Shown here: positions 41,549 through 51,800 of the stretch, piece by piece
How the letters are laid out: the number at the start of each line of letters is the position of its first letter
How positions within the stretch are numbered: position 1 is the stretch's first letter
Source of the DNA: Methanomassiliicoccus sp.
GTDB lineage: Archaea > Thermoplasmatota > Thermoplasmata > Methanomassiliicoccales > Methanomassiliicoccaceae
Length of the DNA: 64,000 bases
Assembly: GCA_018262895.1 (NCBI GenBank)
Contig: JADFDJ010000007.1
Span: 62,001 to 126,000, forward strand
Direction of reading: 5' to 3'
Program-made: the position numbers and the translations under genes
The notes under the pieces: model-generated
The model's input: only the letters and a program-made list of their open reading frames with translations
What the model was told of the DNA's origin: nothing
Databases searched by the model: none

Positions 41549-43020
41549 TGGCCCGTAAGGACACGTTCAAGGCATTGTTGCGCAGGGGCATTGATGAGGC
41601 CACGGCCGACAAGCTGCTCCAAGGGTACAGCAGCATCACCGATATGGCCGCGGCCTCCGCCGCGGACATGGTGGCCCTGGGGCTCACAGAGGCCCAGGCC
41701 GCCGAGGTCAGCAAGCTCCTGGGCAAGGCCAAGAAGGAGGGCGGGAAGAAGGCAGAGAAGAAGGAGGCGGCACCGGAGCCTGTCAAGAAGACAGAGTTCC
41801 AGAAGGTCGTCAAGGCCCGCCCCCTGTTGCCGATGGAAGAGAGGCTCAATAAGTTGCTCTCCGACATCGGTAAGTTCCTCCCCCGCCGCGTGGTCGTCTC
41901 CTTAGCAGAGAGGCTGGATGGAGTGAACCTTTCCGAACCCAAGATCAAGGAGATCCTGCTCAAGGCCGCCGAGAAGTATGAGCTCCACAAGATGGACGCC
42001 AACGAATCCGCGGGGATCCTGGCGGCGCAGTCCATCGGGGAGCCCGGTACTCAGATGACCATGCGTACCTTCCACTACGCCGGTGTGGCGGAGATCAACG
42101 TTACACTGGGCCTGCCGCGCCTCATCGAGATCGTGGACGCCCGTCGGGTACCCTCCACCCCCATGATGACGGTGTACATCGAGCCGGAGCTGGCCGGTGA
42201 CGTCGACGTCGTCCGTAAGGTGGCGTCAAGAATCGAGAAGACGACCCTTCTGGACATCGCGGACATCGAGACCGACATCGCCAACATGAAGGTGATAGTT
42301 CACCCTGACCGCTCCAAGCTGGAGCAGAAGGGCATCACCGAGGAGCAGATCGTGGAGAGGCTCAACAAGGACCGCCGCCTGCGCGGACAGGTGGCCCTGG
42401 TCCAGGACGAGGACGAAAAGGACCGCCGGTTGGTCGTCATATCCTCCGAGGAGGCGAGCTTCAAGAAGCTACAAGGCATCGTTCAGGCAACCCGGGATGC
42501 GGTCATCCAGGGCCTGGACGGTATCGAGAGGGCCATCCTGAGGAACCAGGGTGGCGAGTACGTCATCTACACCGCAGGCTCCAACCTCAGGGAGGTGCTG
42601 GCGGAGGAGCATGTGGACCGAAAGCGGACTACCACCAACTCCATCCAGGAGATATACGACGTACTGGGTGTGGAGGCTGCCCGGAACTCCATCATCCACG
42701 AGGCATCCAGGACCCTGGGCGAACAGGGTCTGACGGTGGACATCCGGCACATCATGCTCGTGGCCGATCTGATGACCAACGACGGCGACGTCAAGGCCAT
42801 AGGTAGGCATGGGATCTCCGGCAGGAAATCAAGCGTGCTCGCGAGGGCAGCGTTCGAGATCACTGCCACCCACTTGCTCCACGCCGCTCTCACTGGAGAG
42901 ACGGACGACCTGGACGGTGTAGCGGAGAACATTATCGTAGGGCAACCCGTGACCCTGGGGACAGGTGCTGTCAACCTGGTTTACGTGCCTAAGAAAAGGC
43001 CTAAGGAGGCAAGCGAATGA
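41548..43020 (+). CDS. rpoA2: RNA polymerase subunit A'' with N-terminal helical (HhH-like) extension
   Basis: 490-residue C-terminal part of the largest subunit. The canonical A'' begins about residue 90: [24 protein letters not shown], then the conserved [47 protein letters not shown] and the end [39 protein letters not shown]. In front is an extra domain: [54 protein letters not shown], two to three helix-hairpin-helix-like units, joined by a Lys/Glu-rich linker ([20 protein letters not shown]). Usual A'' length is about 390-400. No intein is seen. Confidence 0.95.
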   Translation: MARKDTFKALLRRGIDEATADKLLQGYSSITDMAAASAADMVALGLTEAQAAEVSKLLGKAKKEGGKKAEKKEAAPEPVKKTEFQKVVKARPLLPMEERLNKLLSDIGKFLPRRVVVSLAERLDGVNLSEPKIKEILLKAAEKYELHKMDANESAGILAAQSIGEPGTQMTMRTFHYAGVAEINVTLGLPRLIEIVDARRVPSTPMMTVYIEPELAGDVDVVRKVASRIEKTTLLDIADIETDIANMKVIVHPDRSKLEQKGITEEQIVERLNKDRRLRGQVALVQDEDEKDRRLVVISSEEASFKKLQGIVQATRDAVIQGLDGIERAILRNQGGEYVIYTAGSNLREVLAEEHVDRKRTTTNSIQEIYDVLGVEAARNSIIHEASRTLGEQGLTVDIRHIMLVADLMTNDGDVKAIGRHGISGRKSSVLARAAFEITATHLLHAALTGETDDLDGVAENIIVGQPVTLGTGAVNLVYVPKKRPKEASE

Positions 43021-43298
43021 TAGATTTGGGAAGAGCGATTAAGGCCGCTGCGACCACCGGCAAGGTGGTCTACGGCGTGCAGCAGGCAGAGAAGGCGGTC
43101 AACAGCGGAGAGGCCAAGATGGTCATTCTTTCTGCGAACTGCCCGAGTGAGTTCCTCAGATCTGGAAACCACAACAATGTCAAGGTTGTCAAGTTTGAGG
43201 GTACCAACATGGAGCTAGGGGCTCTCTGTGGGAAACCGTTCTCGGTGTCCGCTCTAGCGGTGATCGACAAGGGTACCTCCAACATCCTTTCGTTGTGA
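43017..43298 (+). CDS. rpl30e: Ribosomal protein L30e
   Basis: 93-residue L7Ae/L30e-family protein: [46 protein letters not shown] ... [38 protein letters not shown], with the G-x-K-Q-type RNA-binding start and the GTNMELG loop of L30e. The ATG overlaps the rpoA2 stop (ATGA). Conserved place between rpoA2 and nusA in archaeal RNA polymerase operons. Confidence 0.95.
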   Translation: MIDLGRAIKAAATTGKVVYGVQQAEKAVNSGEAKMVILSANCPSEFLRSGNHNNVKVVKFEGTNMELGALCGKPFSVSALAVIDKGTSNILSL

Positions 43299-43302
43299 TC
43301 CT

Positions 43303-43731
43303 ATGCCGGCTGAGATAACTTTCACCGAGGACACCCTGAGGTACATCAACCTCTTCGAGGCGGTTACCAAGACCAGGGTCAAGGATTGCATGGAGACCGA
43401 GGAGAAGCTGGTGTTCGTGGTCGAGCCTGGCCAGGCCAACAGGGCCGTGGGCAAGGCCGGCGAGAACGTCATCCGCCTCAAGAACCAGACCGGGAAGAAC
43501 ATTCAGGTCATTGAGTACTCGGACGAGCCGGAGAAGTTCATCCGGAACGTGTTCTACAACTACAACGTGCAGAACGTCGTCATCGAGAACCGGGGCAATG
43601 TGGTGCATGCAACCGTGACCGTCGATCCCAAGGTCAAGGGGAGGGCGATCGGCAAGAACGGCCGCAACCTCAAGATCGCACGGGACATAGTCAACCGTCA
43701 CCACAACGTCCAGAGCATCAGCGTGGCTTGA
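43303..43731 (+). CDS. nusA: Archaeal NusA-like transcription factor
   Basis: 142-residue protein with two KH domains and no S1 domain, as usual for archaeal NusA: LVFVVEPGQANRAVGKAGENVIRLKNQTGKNIQVIEYSD (KH1, GKAGEN loop) and ATVTVDPKVKGRAIGKNGRNLKIARDIVNRHHNVQSISV (KH2, GKNGRN loop). Last gene of the operon here; the rps12-rps7-EF2 genes that often follow in other archaea are absent, replaced by a convergent radical SAM gene overlapping its 3' end by 14 bases. Confidence 0.95.
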   Translation: MPAEITFTEDTLRYINLFEAVTKTRVKDCMETEEKLVFVVEPGQANRAVGKAGENVIRLKNQTGKNIQVIEYSDEPEKFIRNVFYNYNVQNVVIENRGNVVHATVTVDPKVKGRAIGKNGRNLKIARDIVNRHHNVQSISVA

Positions 43732-44785
43732 GCGGTTCCCGCTCCACTTCCAACCGATCGGCGGTGGGGTACTCCTCCACCAGGAAGGACTCGTAGGGTA
43801 GCATGGGGGCTATCTCCTTCAGCACCCACGGGGCCACCTCAACCCTTTCCTTTTCCATGTCCTTTCTGAAGAGCCCGTCGGGCACGGTATACTTATCCCG
43901 CAGCACGGCAATGATCTCATCCATTGGTCCTTCGATGACGCCCTTGAGGAGCATGCCCTCCTCTGTGATCATGTCCGAAGGCAGGGCCACCCTCAGCGCC
44001 CGCCTCTTTATTCGCTTCCTGAGCTGAACGGAGTCCTTGAAGCTGGATGAGCAGTAGTGAACGGGGATGGCATGCTCTCCTTCGACCACGGCCAGCGCCG
44101 TCGTTTCGCTTCCCCGGACCGCGCTGGACACGTCGTCCTTGACCTCCATGCCCCTATCCTTCAGCTCCTCCCAGTTGCCCTCGGAGAACTCCAGCTCGTT
44201 GAGGTTTACGAAGTCCAGGCCCGCTTCCTGGGCGAACCGCACGAGTCGCCTCAGCTCCTCCTCCTGCCCAGGGATGGCCGGGACCTCCATCCCTATCTTC
44301 ATGCGGGAACCCTTCTTGAACTCAGCGATCCCGGACCCCTCAAGCTGACCCCAGGCCTCCATAGGGGGGTGCAGCCGCAGCTCGTCCAACCCCGCTTCCT
44401 CCAGAGCGCGGAACGCGGAGGTATCCAAGGACGAGGTGTAAAGGTGAACGTGATGCCTCTTTCCGAAGGTCTTCTTTAGGAGCTTGATGAAGTGCACCGT
44501 GCGGTCCAGGCATGCCACGGGGTCCCCGCCGGTGACACCGGTGCCCTGGGCCCCTATCATCTTGGCCTCCTTGATCACGTCCTCGTCGCTGCTCGCCTTC
44601 AGCTCATTGGCATAGATGACGTTCTTCCCCCGTTTCTCCAGGGATAGGGGGCAGTAGTAGCAGCCGGTGGAGCACCTTCCGGACACGAGAAGCACCATCT
44701 TGGTCCCCTGGCGGCAAAGCACACAACCACGCGGCAACCGTCCGGTGTACGCAGACCCCGCCTCCATCGGTTCGACCCTCATCAT
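43718..44785 (-). CDS. Radical SAM protein, uncharacterised archaeal family
   Basis: 355 residues. The 4Fe-4S motif is CSTGCYYC (C-x3-C-x2-C, near 38-45), directly after RGCVLCRQGTKMVLLVSGR, which adds two more Cys (CVLC) that may bind metal. Then comes GTGVTGGDPVACLDRTVHFIKLLKKTFGKRHHVHLYTSSLD, the glycine SAM-binding block GGDP and EAGLDELRLHPP. The C-terminal 120 residues contain CSSSFKDSVQLRKRIKRRA and no recognised domain. The pattern resembles PFL-activase-type radical SAM proteins of methanogens. No reaction can be assigned. Convergent with nusA. Confidence 0.88.
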   Translation of the reverse strand: MMRVEPMEAGSAYTGRLPRGCVLCRQGTKMVLLVSGRCSTGCYYCPLSLEKRGKNVIYANELKASSDEDVIKEAKMIGAQGTGVTGGDPVACLDRTVHFIKLLKKTFGKRHHVHLYTSSLDTSAFRALEEAGLDELRLHPPMEAWGQLEGSGIAEFKKGSRMKIGMEVPAIPGQEEELRRLVRFAQEAGLDFVNLNELEFSEGNWEELKDRGMEVKDDVSSAVRGSETTALAVVEGEHAIPVHYCSSSFKDSVQLRKRIKRRALRVALPSDMITEEGMLLKGVIEGPMDEIIAVLRDKYTVPDGLFRKDMEKERVEVAPWVLKEIAPMLPYESFLVEEYPTADRLEVEREPLKPR

Positions 44786-44985
44786 TGTTCCTGAGGCCTG
44801 GTCCTCTAATAAATGTTGCTTCTCCGCGTATTGGGTCTAGTTGCTCCCGCCGGTACGCCAGGGAGCTGGAACCCCTGTTACACCCACGGGACGCCGTTAT
44901 ATTGTCCCGCACTACTGAGCCATGGACCAATGGAGGTCTACCATCCCTAAAAATATGTGCACTGTTATGAGGTGACGGTGGTCAT

Positions 44986-45639
44986 TTGAAGAAGAACACG
45001 CGGATGGTCCTGGCCCTGGACGAGACGGACGAGAGCAGGGCGCTCAAGATCGCCGATGAGGTGGCCGACCTTGTGGACGCCATCAAGATCAACTGGCCTT
45101 TGGTGCTCTCCACATCGCCGGAGATGATCACCCGCCTATCTCACCTCTGCCCGGTCATATGCGACTTCAAGATCGCGGACATACCCAACACTGACCGTCT
45201 GATCGTGGAGCAGGTGCGGAGGAGGGGTGCCTCCGGGGTGATCGTTCATGCATTCACTGGTTCTGATTCCCTGTCCGCGGCCGTGAAGGCGGCCGAGGAC
45301 CTGGACGTGTTCGTGGTAACCGAGATGTCCCATCCCGGGGGACGGGAGTTCACCGCCCCCCTGGCCGAGCGCTTTGCCGGCATGGCCGTGGAGGCGGGGG
45401 CGGCGGGCGTGATCGCACCCGCCACTCGACCGGAGAGCATTGCCAGGGTCCGTAACATCGTGGGCGACCTCCTCATACTCACCCCGGGAGTGGGAGCGCA
45501 GGGAGGGAGCGCTTCCGACGCCATCTCCATGGGCGCGGACCATGTGATCGTGGGGCGTTCCATCTATGGCTCCCCGATGCCCCGGGAGGCCGCAGAAAAG
45601 CTCGCCAAGGAGATCCGACAGGCGGCACAGGCCCTGTAG
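44986..45639 (+). CDS. pyrF: Orotidine 5'-phosphate decarboxylase
   Basis: 217-residue TIM-barrel enzyme making UMP in pyrimidine synthesis. The catalytic set is present: LALDETDESRAL, DAIKINWPL (Lys), CDFKIADIPNTDR (the D-x-K-x-x-D charged network) and GADHVIVGRSIYGSPMPREAA (phosphate loop). The start is TTG at 44986, about 10 bases after GAGGTGA; the ATG six codons later is an alternative. A TATA-like CTAAAAATATGTG lies about 30-40 bases upstream. Single gene, no other pyr genes near. Confidence 0.94.
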   Translation: MKKNTRMVLALDETDESRALKIADEVADLVDAIKINWPLVLSTSPEMITRLSHLCPVICDFKIADIPNTDRLIVEQVRRRGASGVIVHAFTGSDSLSAAVKAAEDLDVFVVTEMSHPGGREFTAPLAERFAGMAVEAGAAGVIAPATRPESIARVRNIVGDLLILTPGVGAQGGSASDAISMGADHVIVGRSIYGSPMPREAAEKLAKEIRQAAQAL

Positions 45640-45848
45640 CGTTCGCAGGTATGGTCTCCCCCCTTCGCGTCATCCGACCCTTCTCACGCCATCCAGCAGC
45701 CTTCGGATGCAATAATTGGGGAATGTGCCCGGAACAGGCACTTCCAAACCCCCATGCACAAGGTTGTGCCAGAAAAAAGCCCTTTAAAGCCAGATTTTTT
45801 ATACCGGACCAGTAATCTGAGGACGATTCTGCCTAGGAGACGTTAACG

Positions 45849-48800
45849 ATGGATGCAAATGATGGGAGGCCAGAGGGTCGTCCCCAAAAGGTACAGAAGC
45901 CAAAGATAGGTGGTCTCCAAGCCCTGTTCAAGGAGGATTCCTGGCTGGGTCGGAACTGGGGTACCATCCTCATCCTGGTAGCTATCATTTTCATCGCACT
46001 TTTCGTGCGTAGCTACTTCGGGTACTCCACAGCGGTGGACAATGGCTTCTTGGTCGCAGGCGGCTCGGACTCGTACTATCACCAGCGCGTTATCGGGTAC
46101 GTCGAGGACACAGGCAACCATCTGGTCAACGACCCCATGCTCAACTATCCCATGGGCGTCAGGAACATGAGGCCACCTCTATACGATTGGTCCGTAGCTG
46201 TCACCAGCATGTTCATGTCCGGCGTCACAGGGATGTCGATCACGGACAGCACAGGTTATACCCTCCTGTTCTCTACGGCCTTCTGGGGGGCACTTACCTG
46301 CATTCCAGTGTACATGCTCACGCGGGCTGCCTTCGGTAACCGCGCAGGGCTCCTAGCATCTCTTCTGTTCGCGATAATGCCGGGCAACATCACCCGCAGC
46401 GTGTTCGCGGACGCCGACCACGATGCCATGATCCTGTTCTTCGTGGTCTTCGGTCTGTACTTCCTGTTCCGTTCCCTGGTTAGTATAAACGGGACAAGAT
46501 GGGTCGAGAACTGGAAGAACATCACGTCCATCAGAACGGGCGTCAAATCTTACATGGAAACCAATCGGCGCTCCCTCATCTATGCGATGCTGGGAGGCGT
46601 CTGTTTCGCCGCAGTGGCGATGATATGGACCGGGTACACGTACATGCTCATCATCGTCCTGGTATACTTCCTGGTCCAGGTCCTGATAAACCGCTTCCGG
46701 AACATCGACTCCATGGGTGAGTTCTTCGTCATCGGGGCCATGCTCCTAACGGGCTTCGTACTCATGGCCCCTCTGTACTGGCAGCTCAGCTACTGGAGCC
46801 AGTGGTACGATGTGCCTTTCTATCTGTTCCTCGCCACGATGTTCGTGGGCGGGTTGTTCGTAGCGTCCCGGGATTACCCCTGGACACTGGTCATTCCAGT
46901 TGTCATCGGCATAATCCTGCTGGCACTCGTGGCGGTGTTCATCCTCGCCCCCAACCTGTTCGAGGCGATCGTCACTGGCCAGGGATATCTGGTCAAGAGC
47001 AAGCTATACTCCACAATCTCGGAAGCAACGGCCCCGACATTCTCCAACCTGGCGATGTCATTTGGTGTGGTCACCTTCTGGCTCGCCATCATCGGCCTCG
47101 TCTGGGCGGCGGTGAAGATACCCAAGGACCCCTCGCCCTACCTCGTGTTCATCGTAGTGTGGATGGCGGTCAGCATGTACATGGCAGCCTCGGCCAGCAG
47201 GTTCCTGTTCAACGCCTCCCCCGCCTTCGCCATGGCCGCGGGATGGATACTGGCCCTGCTCATAAAGAGGCTCAAGTTCGAGGACATGCCCAGGACCTTC
47301 AGCGGCTTCTGGTCCAATCCTCTGCGGACTTTGAGGAAGAACGTGAAGATAAGCCATGTCGTAGGAGTACTGTTCCTTGCCTTCCTGGTGATCCTCCCCA
47401 ACGCCTGGGGTGCGATAGACGCGGGTATCCCGTCGGAGACCAAGAGGGACTACGACAAGCAGATCTACTATGCCCTGCCGGACATACTGCATCCTGCTGA
47501 TTACGATACGGTCAACGGGACGTTCTGGTATCTGGGAGCGTTCTCGTATTCGCTGCCGTTACCGACCGCGTACTATCCGGCCGCTTGGTCATGGCTCAAG
47601 ACGCAGGACAGCAACCTATCGGAAGCGGACAGACCCGCCTTCCTGTCCTGGTGGGACTATGGCTTCGAGGCCATACAGGCGGGCGGTCATCCGACCGTTG
47701 CGGACAACTTCCAGAGCGGCTACGAGTATGCCGCTTCGTTCCTGATGTCGGAGAACGAGAGCGATGCCGTCTCCCTGCTCACCATCAGGCTGCTGGAGAA
47801 GACAGGCTTCACCGACAGCATCAACAGCGCGTTATCCAACAATGGTGTCGATGCCGCTGCTCTCAAGGACATCATGCAGAACCCGTCCAACTATGTCCAG
47901 ACGGTGCTCGATAACCCTGACGTCTACGGCAAGTTCACGAGCGACATAAGCGTGGCCAACGCCAAGTACGCTGCGGCCCGTATGGAGCTCGAGAAGGTCG
48001 ACCTTGAGAAACTGGTCGACACATACCATGATGTCAGGGAGGTCAGCGGTTATGACATCGGCTACGTGGCCGTGGACAGCAGGCTGTTCCCCTTCAGTGC
48101 GACGGGGAGCAACATCTTCTACGCACCCGCCAAGCTGAACGATCGTACCATAGACTCGTACACCGGGTCGCCGACCGACTACTACACCATAAAGGCCATA
48201 CTAAGCGACTACAGCGCTGTGGACCTACAGAACGTGACATCTAGAGATACCGTCCTGGGCTACCAGATCTACTATACGGACCTGTTCTACCAGACCATGA
48301 TCTACAGGACGTTCATGGGCCTGAGCCCCTCGGACATCGGCGAGACCAGCCAGGGAATACCTGGATACTCGGGTACGCTTAGCAGCTACGACGCCATGCC
48401 GGCCTACAACCTGACACACTTCAAGCAGGTCTACCGCACGGCGTACTATCTGCCTGACAACTCCACCACCTGGGAGGCGGTCTCCTATGAGGAGGCCAAG
48501 TACCTGCAGTCCCAGATAGACGCTGGGGCCATAAACGGTACCGTGGACAAGAGCGCCTCGGTGCTGCAATCAGGTGTGGTGTTCATGCAGTACTATGACG
48601 GTGCGATACTGAACGGTACTGCCATCGCCAGTGATGGAACGCCCTACTCTGGTGTCCACGTTACTGTGATCGACGAGAACGGCATACCGCATCAGACGGT
48701 CACCACATCATCTGACGGTTCCTACCAGGTCTATCTGCCGTTCGGCAACGTCAGCGTGGTATATTCTGTGGGAGACCTCGACGGCAGCACCCTGATCGGC

Positions 48801-51800
48801 TCCGAGCTCGATCGGGTTGATTACCAGGTCTCATATGCCCAGGCCATGAGGCTGGAGAGCTTCACCGCTAATGGGGACATCACCCTCGCGGGCTCGAGGC
48901 TGTCCGGTTACGTGTTCTGGGACATGGACGGTAATGGGCGTTTCAGCACCGGAGATGAGGCCATCGCCGGCGCTTCCGTGGTGCTGAAGAACAATAAAAC
49001 CGGGTTCACATCCAGCGCGACCTCCGATAGCAACGGATACTACTCCCTGCTGGGTGCGGAGAGCGACAACAACGTGCTCTACGCCACCTACGAGGATCAC
49101 ACCTTCGGTTACGAGTCCGTGGACCTGGCATCTACCGGATCACTGCGCCGTAACATCGCCATAGAGCCGGCGGTGGTCAGTGGGACCATCTCCTTCCTGG
49201 AGGGCGGGACCGCCAGCGGGGTCGTGATAAGCCTCACGGACACTGCCAGCGGTGAAGTGACCAACACCACCAGCGGGTCGGGAGGGGCGTTCACCTTTAA
49301 TCGCCTGCTGCCGGGAGACTATACTGTGGACACTGCCGATACCAATATCAGCGCAGGCTCCCAGACCGTTACCCTCAGTGCAGGAAGCACTGTCACCGTG
49401 AACCTGAAGATGTACAGGGCGACACAGATCACCGGCCAGGTCACCATCGATACGGTGCCCCAGGCAAACGTGGCGGTCGGTTTCATATCCGATGCCGGTG
49501 AGCTGTTCACAACCACCGATTCCTCAGGCAACTATGTGATCACCCTGCCCCAGGGTACGTACACCGCATATGCTTTGACCCTGAGGGAAGGCGTCAACAT
49601 GGTGGCCATGGAGCCCCTCGTCGCCAACACCAACAGCGCCACTCTCGACCTGCCATTGTCCACCGGTTCGGTGGTGACAGGTGTTGTCAAGAACGGCGGC
49701 TCCGCGGTCAGCGGCGCTTCGGTCGTCTACACCTCGGTGGCCGATGCTACGTTCCTGAGGACCTCCACCAACTCCACCGGGGACTACCGTCTGGTCCTGC
49801 CTACGGGCGATTACTTCGTGTACGCGGCAGGCTCCGGAAAGGCCTACTGGGGCAACCTGGCCATAAGCGGCACCAGCACCCAGGAGATCGCCTTACAGGA
49901 CTCCACCACTATTGGTGGAACCACCTGGTACGACACCAACCTCAACAATGAGATGGACACCAGCGAGGGCCTCGGGAACGTGGTTCTCAAGGTACAGTCC
50001 AAGACCACATCATCTCAGGTGGTGTACTTCACATCCGATGGATCGGGCGATTACAACATCACCCTGCCCACCGGTAACTCATACGTGCTCACCGCCAACC
50101 TGGACGGTTACACCGAGTATACCAACACCTACGACCCCCTGAGCTCGGCCGTTGGCAACAACATTGAGATGGTGGCCATCAACCGCACGGTCACCGGAAC
50201 GGTCACATCCGGCGGGTCCCCCGTCAACGGTATAACGGTCACCTTGACCGCCAACGGCGGAGGTGCTGTGACCACCACCGCGACCACAAGCGGCTCCGGA
50301 CAGTTCGCTGTCAGCGCGGCACCTGGCACCTACTCAATCATCGTCGATCAGAACGTCTCTGGGGACAACTCCAGCATGTACAAGGCCTCCAAGGCCCTGA
50401 CGGTGGAGGTGGGCAAGGACCCCGATGCTGTCAACGTCGCGCTCGACACGGTCGCCAGGGTCACGGTCAACGTGACCATGCCCTCGGGAGCATCTGGATC
50501 TGTGCGGTTCATCGGACCTGACGAATCCACCGTTGCCGCGTCCTCTACCATCACCGAGTACCTGACGCCAGGAACATACACAGTGTACACCGAGCTCTCG
50601 GACGATGATATATACTACACCGACCTCAGATCGGCGACAATAGCTGCGGGCACTAACATCGATATCGCTCCCCAGCTCTCCTACGCCCTCACCGGGCAGA
50701 TGCAGTACGATGGCGAGGACCTTCTGATCCCCGCAAACATCACCATCTCCTCGGGGGCGGCCGCGGTGACCATGAACGCCAACAGCCAAGGGTCGTTCAC
50801 CACCTATCTGGTGAACGGCACCTACACCGTGGATGCGGAGTACCACACCACGGGCACGATCGATGAGAAGACCCGCTACCTTGTCTACACAGCGAGCCAA
50901 GGCGTCACGGTGAACGGTGATCAGACCGTGGACATCGCTCTCGCCCGCGGCCTTGACAACGCCACCATCAGCGGGACCATAAGCGGGGCCTCCTCAGGAG
51001 TGAGCTGGAACTTCGTTGCGCTGTCCAGCACGGCCATCGACGGCTCAGTCAGCTCCGGAGCGGGCTCCTATTCCGTGAGCCTTGCACCAGGCACCTACAG
51101 CGCCTACGGTGTCGATGGTTCTGGCAACGTGTACCTGGGTGTATTAACCGTCAACTCCGAGGGGACCAACACCGCCAACGTGACGTTCGAGAGCGGCATA
51201 CTGGTCAGCGGAACGGTCCGTTACAACGGCGCGGGTGCCGGTGGCGCCAAGGTGGTGTTCTCGGACGCCGCCCAGGTGACCGCCAACGCCAACGGGGCCG
51301 GAGGCTACTCCGCCTACCTGCCACGGGGCACCTATAATGTTACGGCCACATGGACCAACGAGGAAGTGGCAGGGGTCACCGTGACCTACTCCCGCTCCTT
51401 CGATCTGGATGTAAACTCCAGTGTCAGCCGGGACATCGATCTGGTCCGCCAGATAAAGGGCGCTGTGGAGCTTGTCTGGGACTCCGGGAGCAAGAAGACA
51501 GTGAACGCAGGGGAGTCCGCTACCTATGATGTCACCGTGTACAACCGCGGCAACATTGACGACACCTACGTCCTCGGCAGCGACTCCAGCTGGAACGTGA
51601 CCTTCTCCGAGGATACCGTGGAGCTGCCCTGGGGCGCCAACAGCTTCAGGACGGTCCAGGTGACCATAGGGACCCCGGATAACGCCAAGGTCAGCCACTC
51701 CGCCATAAAGCTGAACGCCACCTCCAAGAACCACACCAGCGCCTCTGGCACGGTCAATGTGGACGTCAACATCGTGCCGGCGTACGCGGTCAGCATCAAC

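Noticed and set aside
35163-43020. Possible inteins in the large RNA polymerase genes
   Set aside because: RpoB, A' and A'' have near-normal lengths with continuous conserved blocks; no intein N- or C-terminal motifs were seen. The A'/A'' split is normal in archaea, not a frameshift.
45640-45848. Possible RNA gene between pyrF and aglB
   Set aside because: No cloverleaf or strong stem; only a likely aglB promoter (TTTTTTATACC) was seen.
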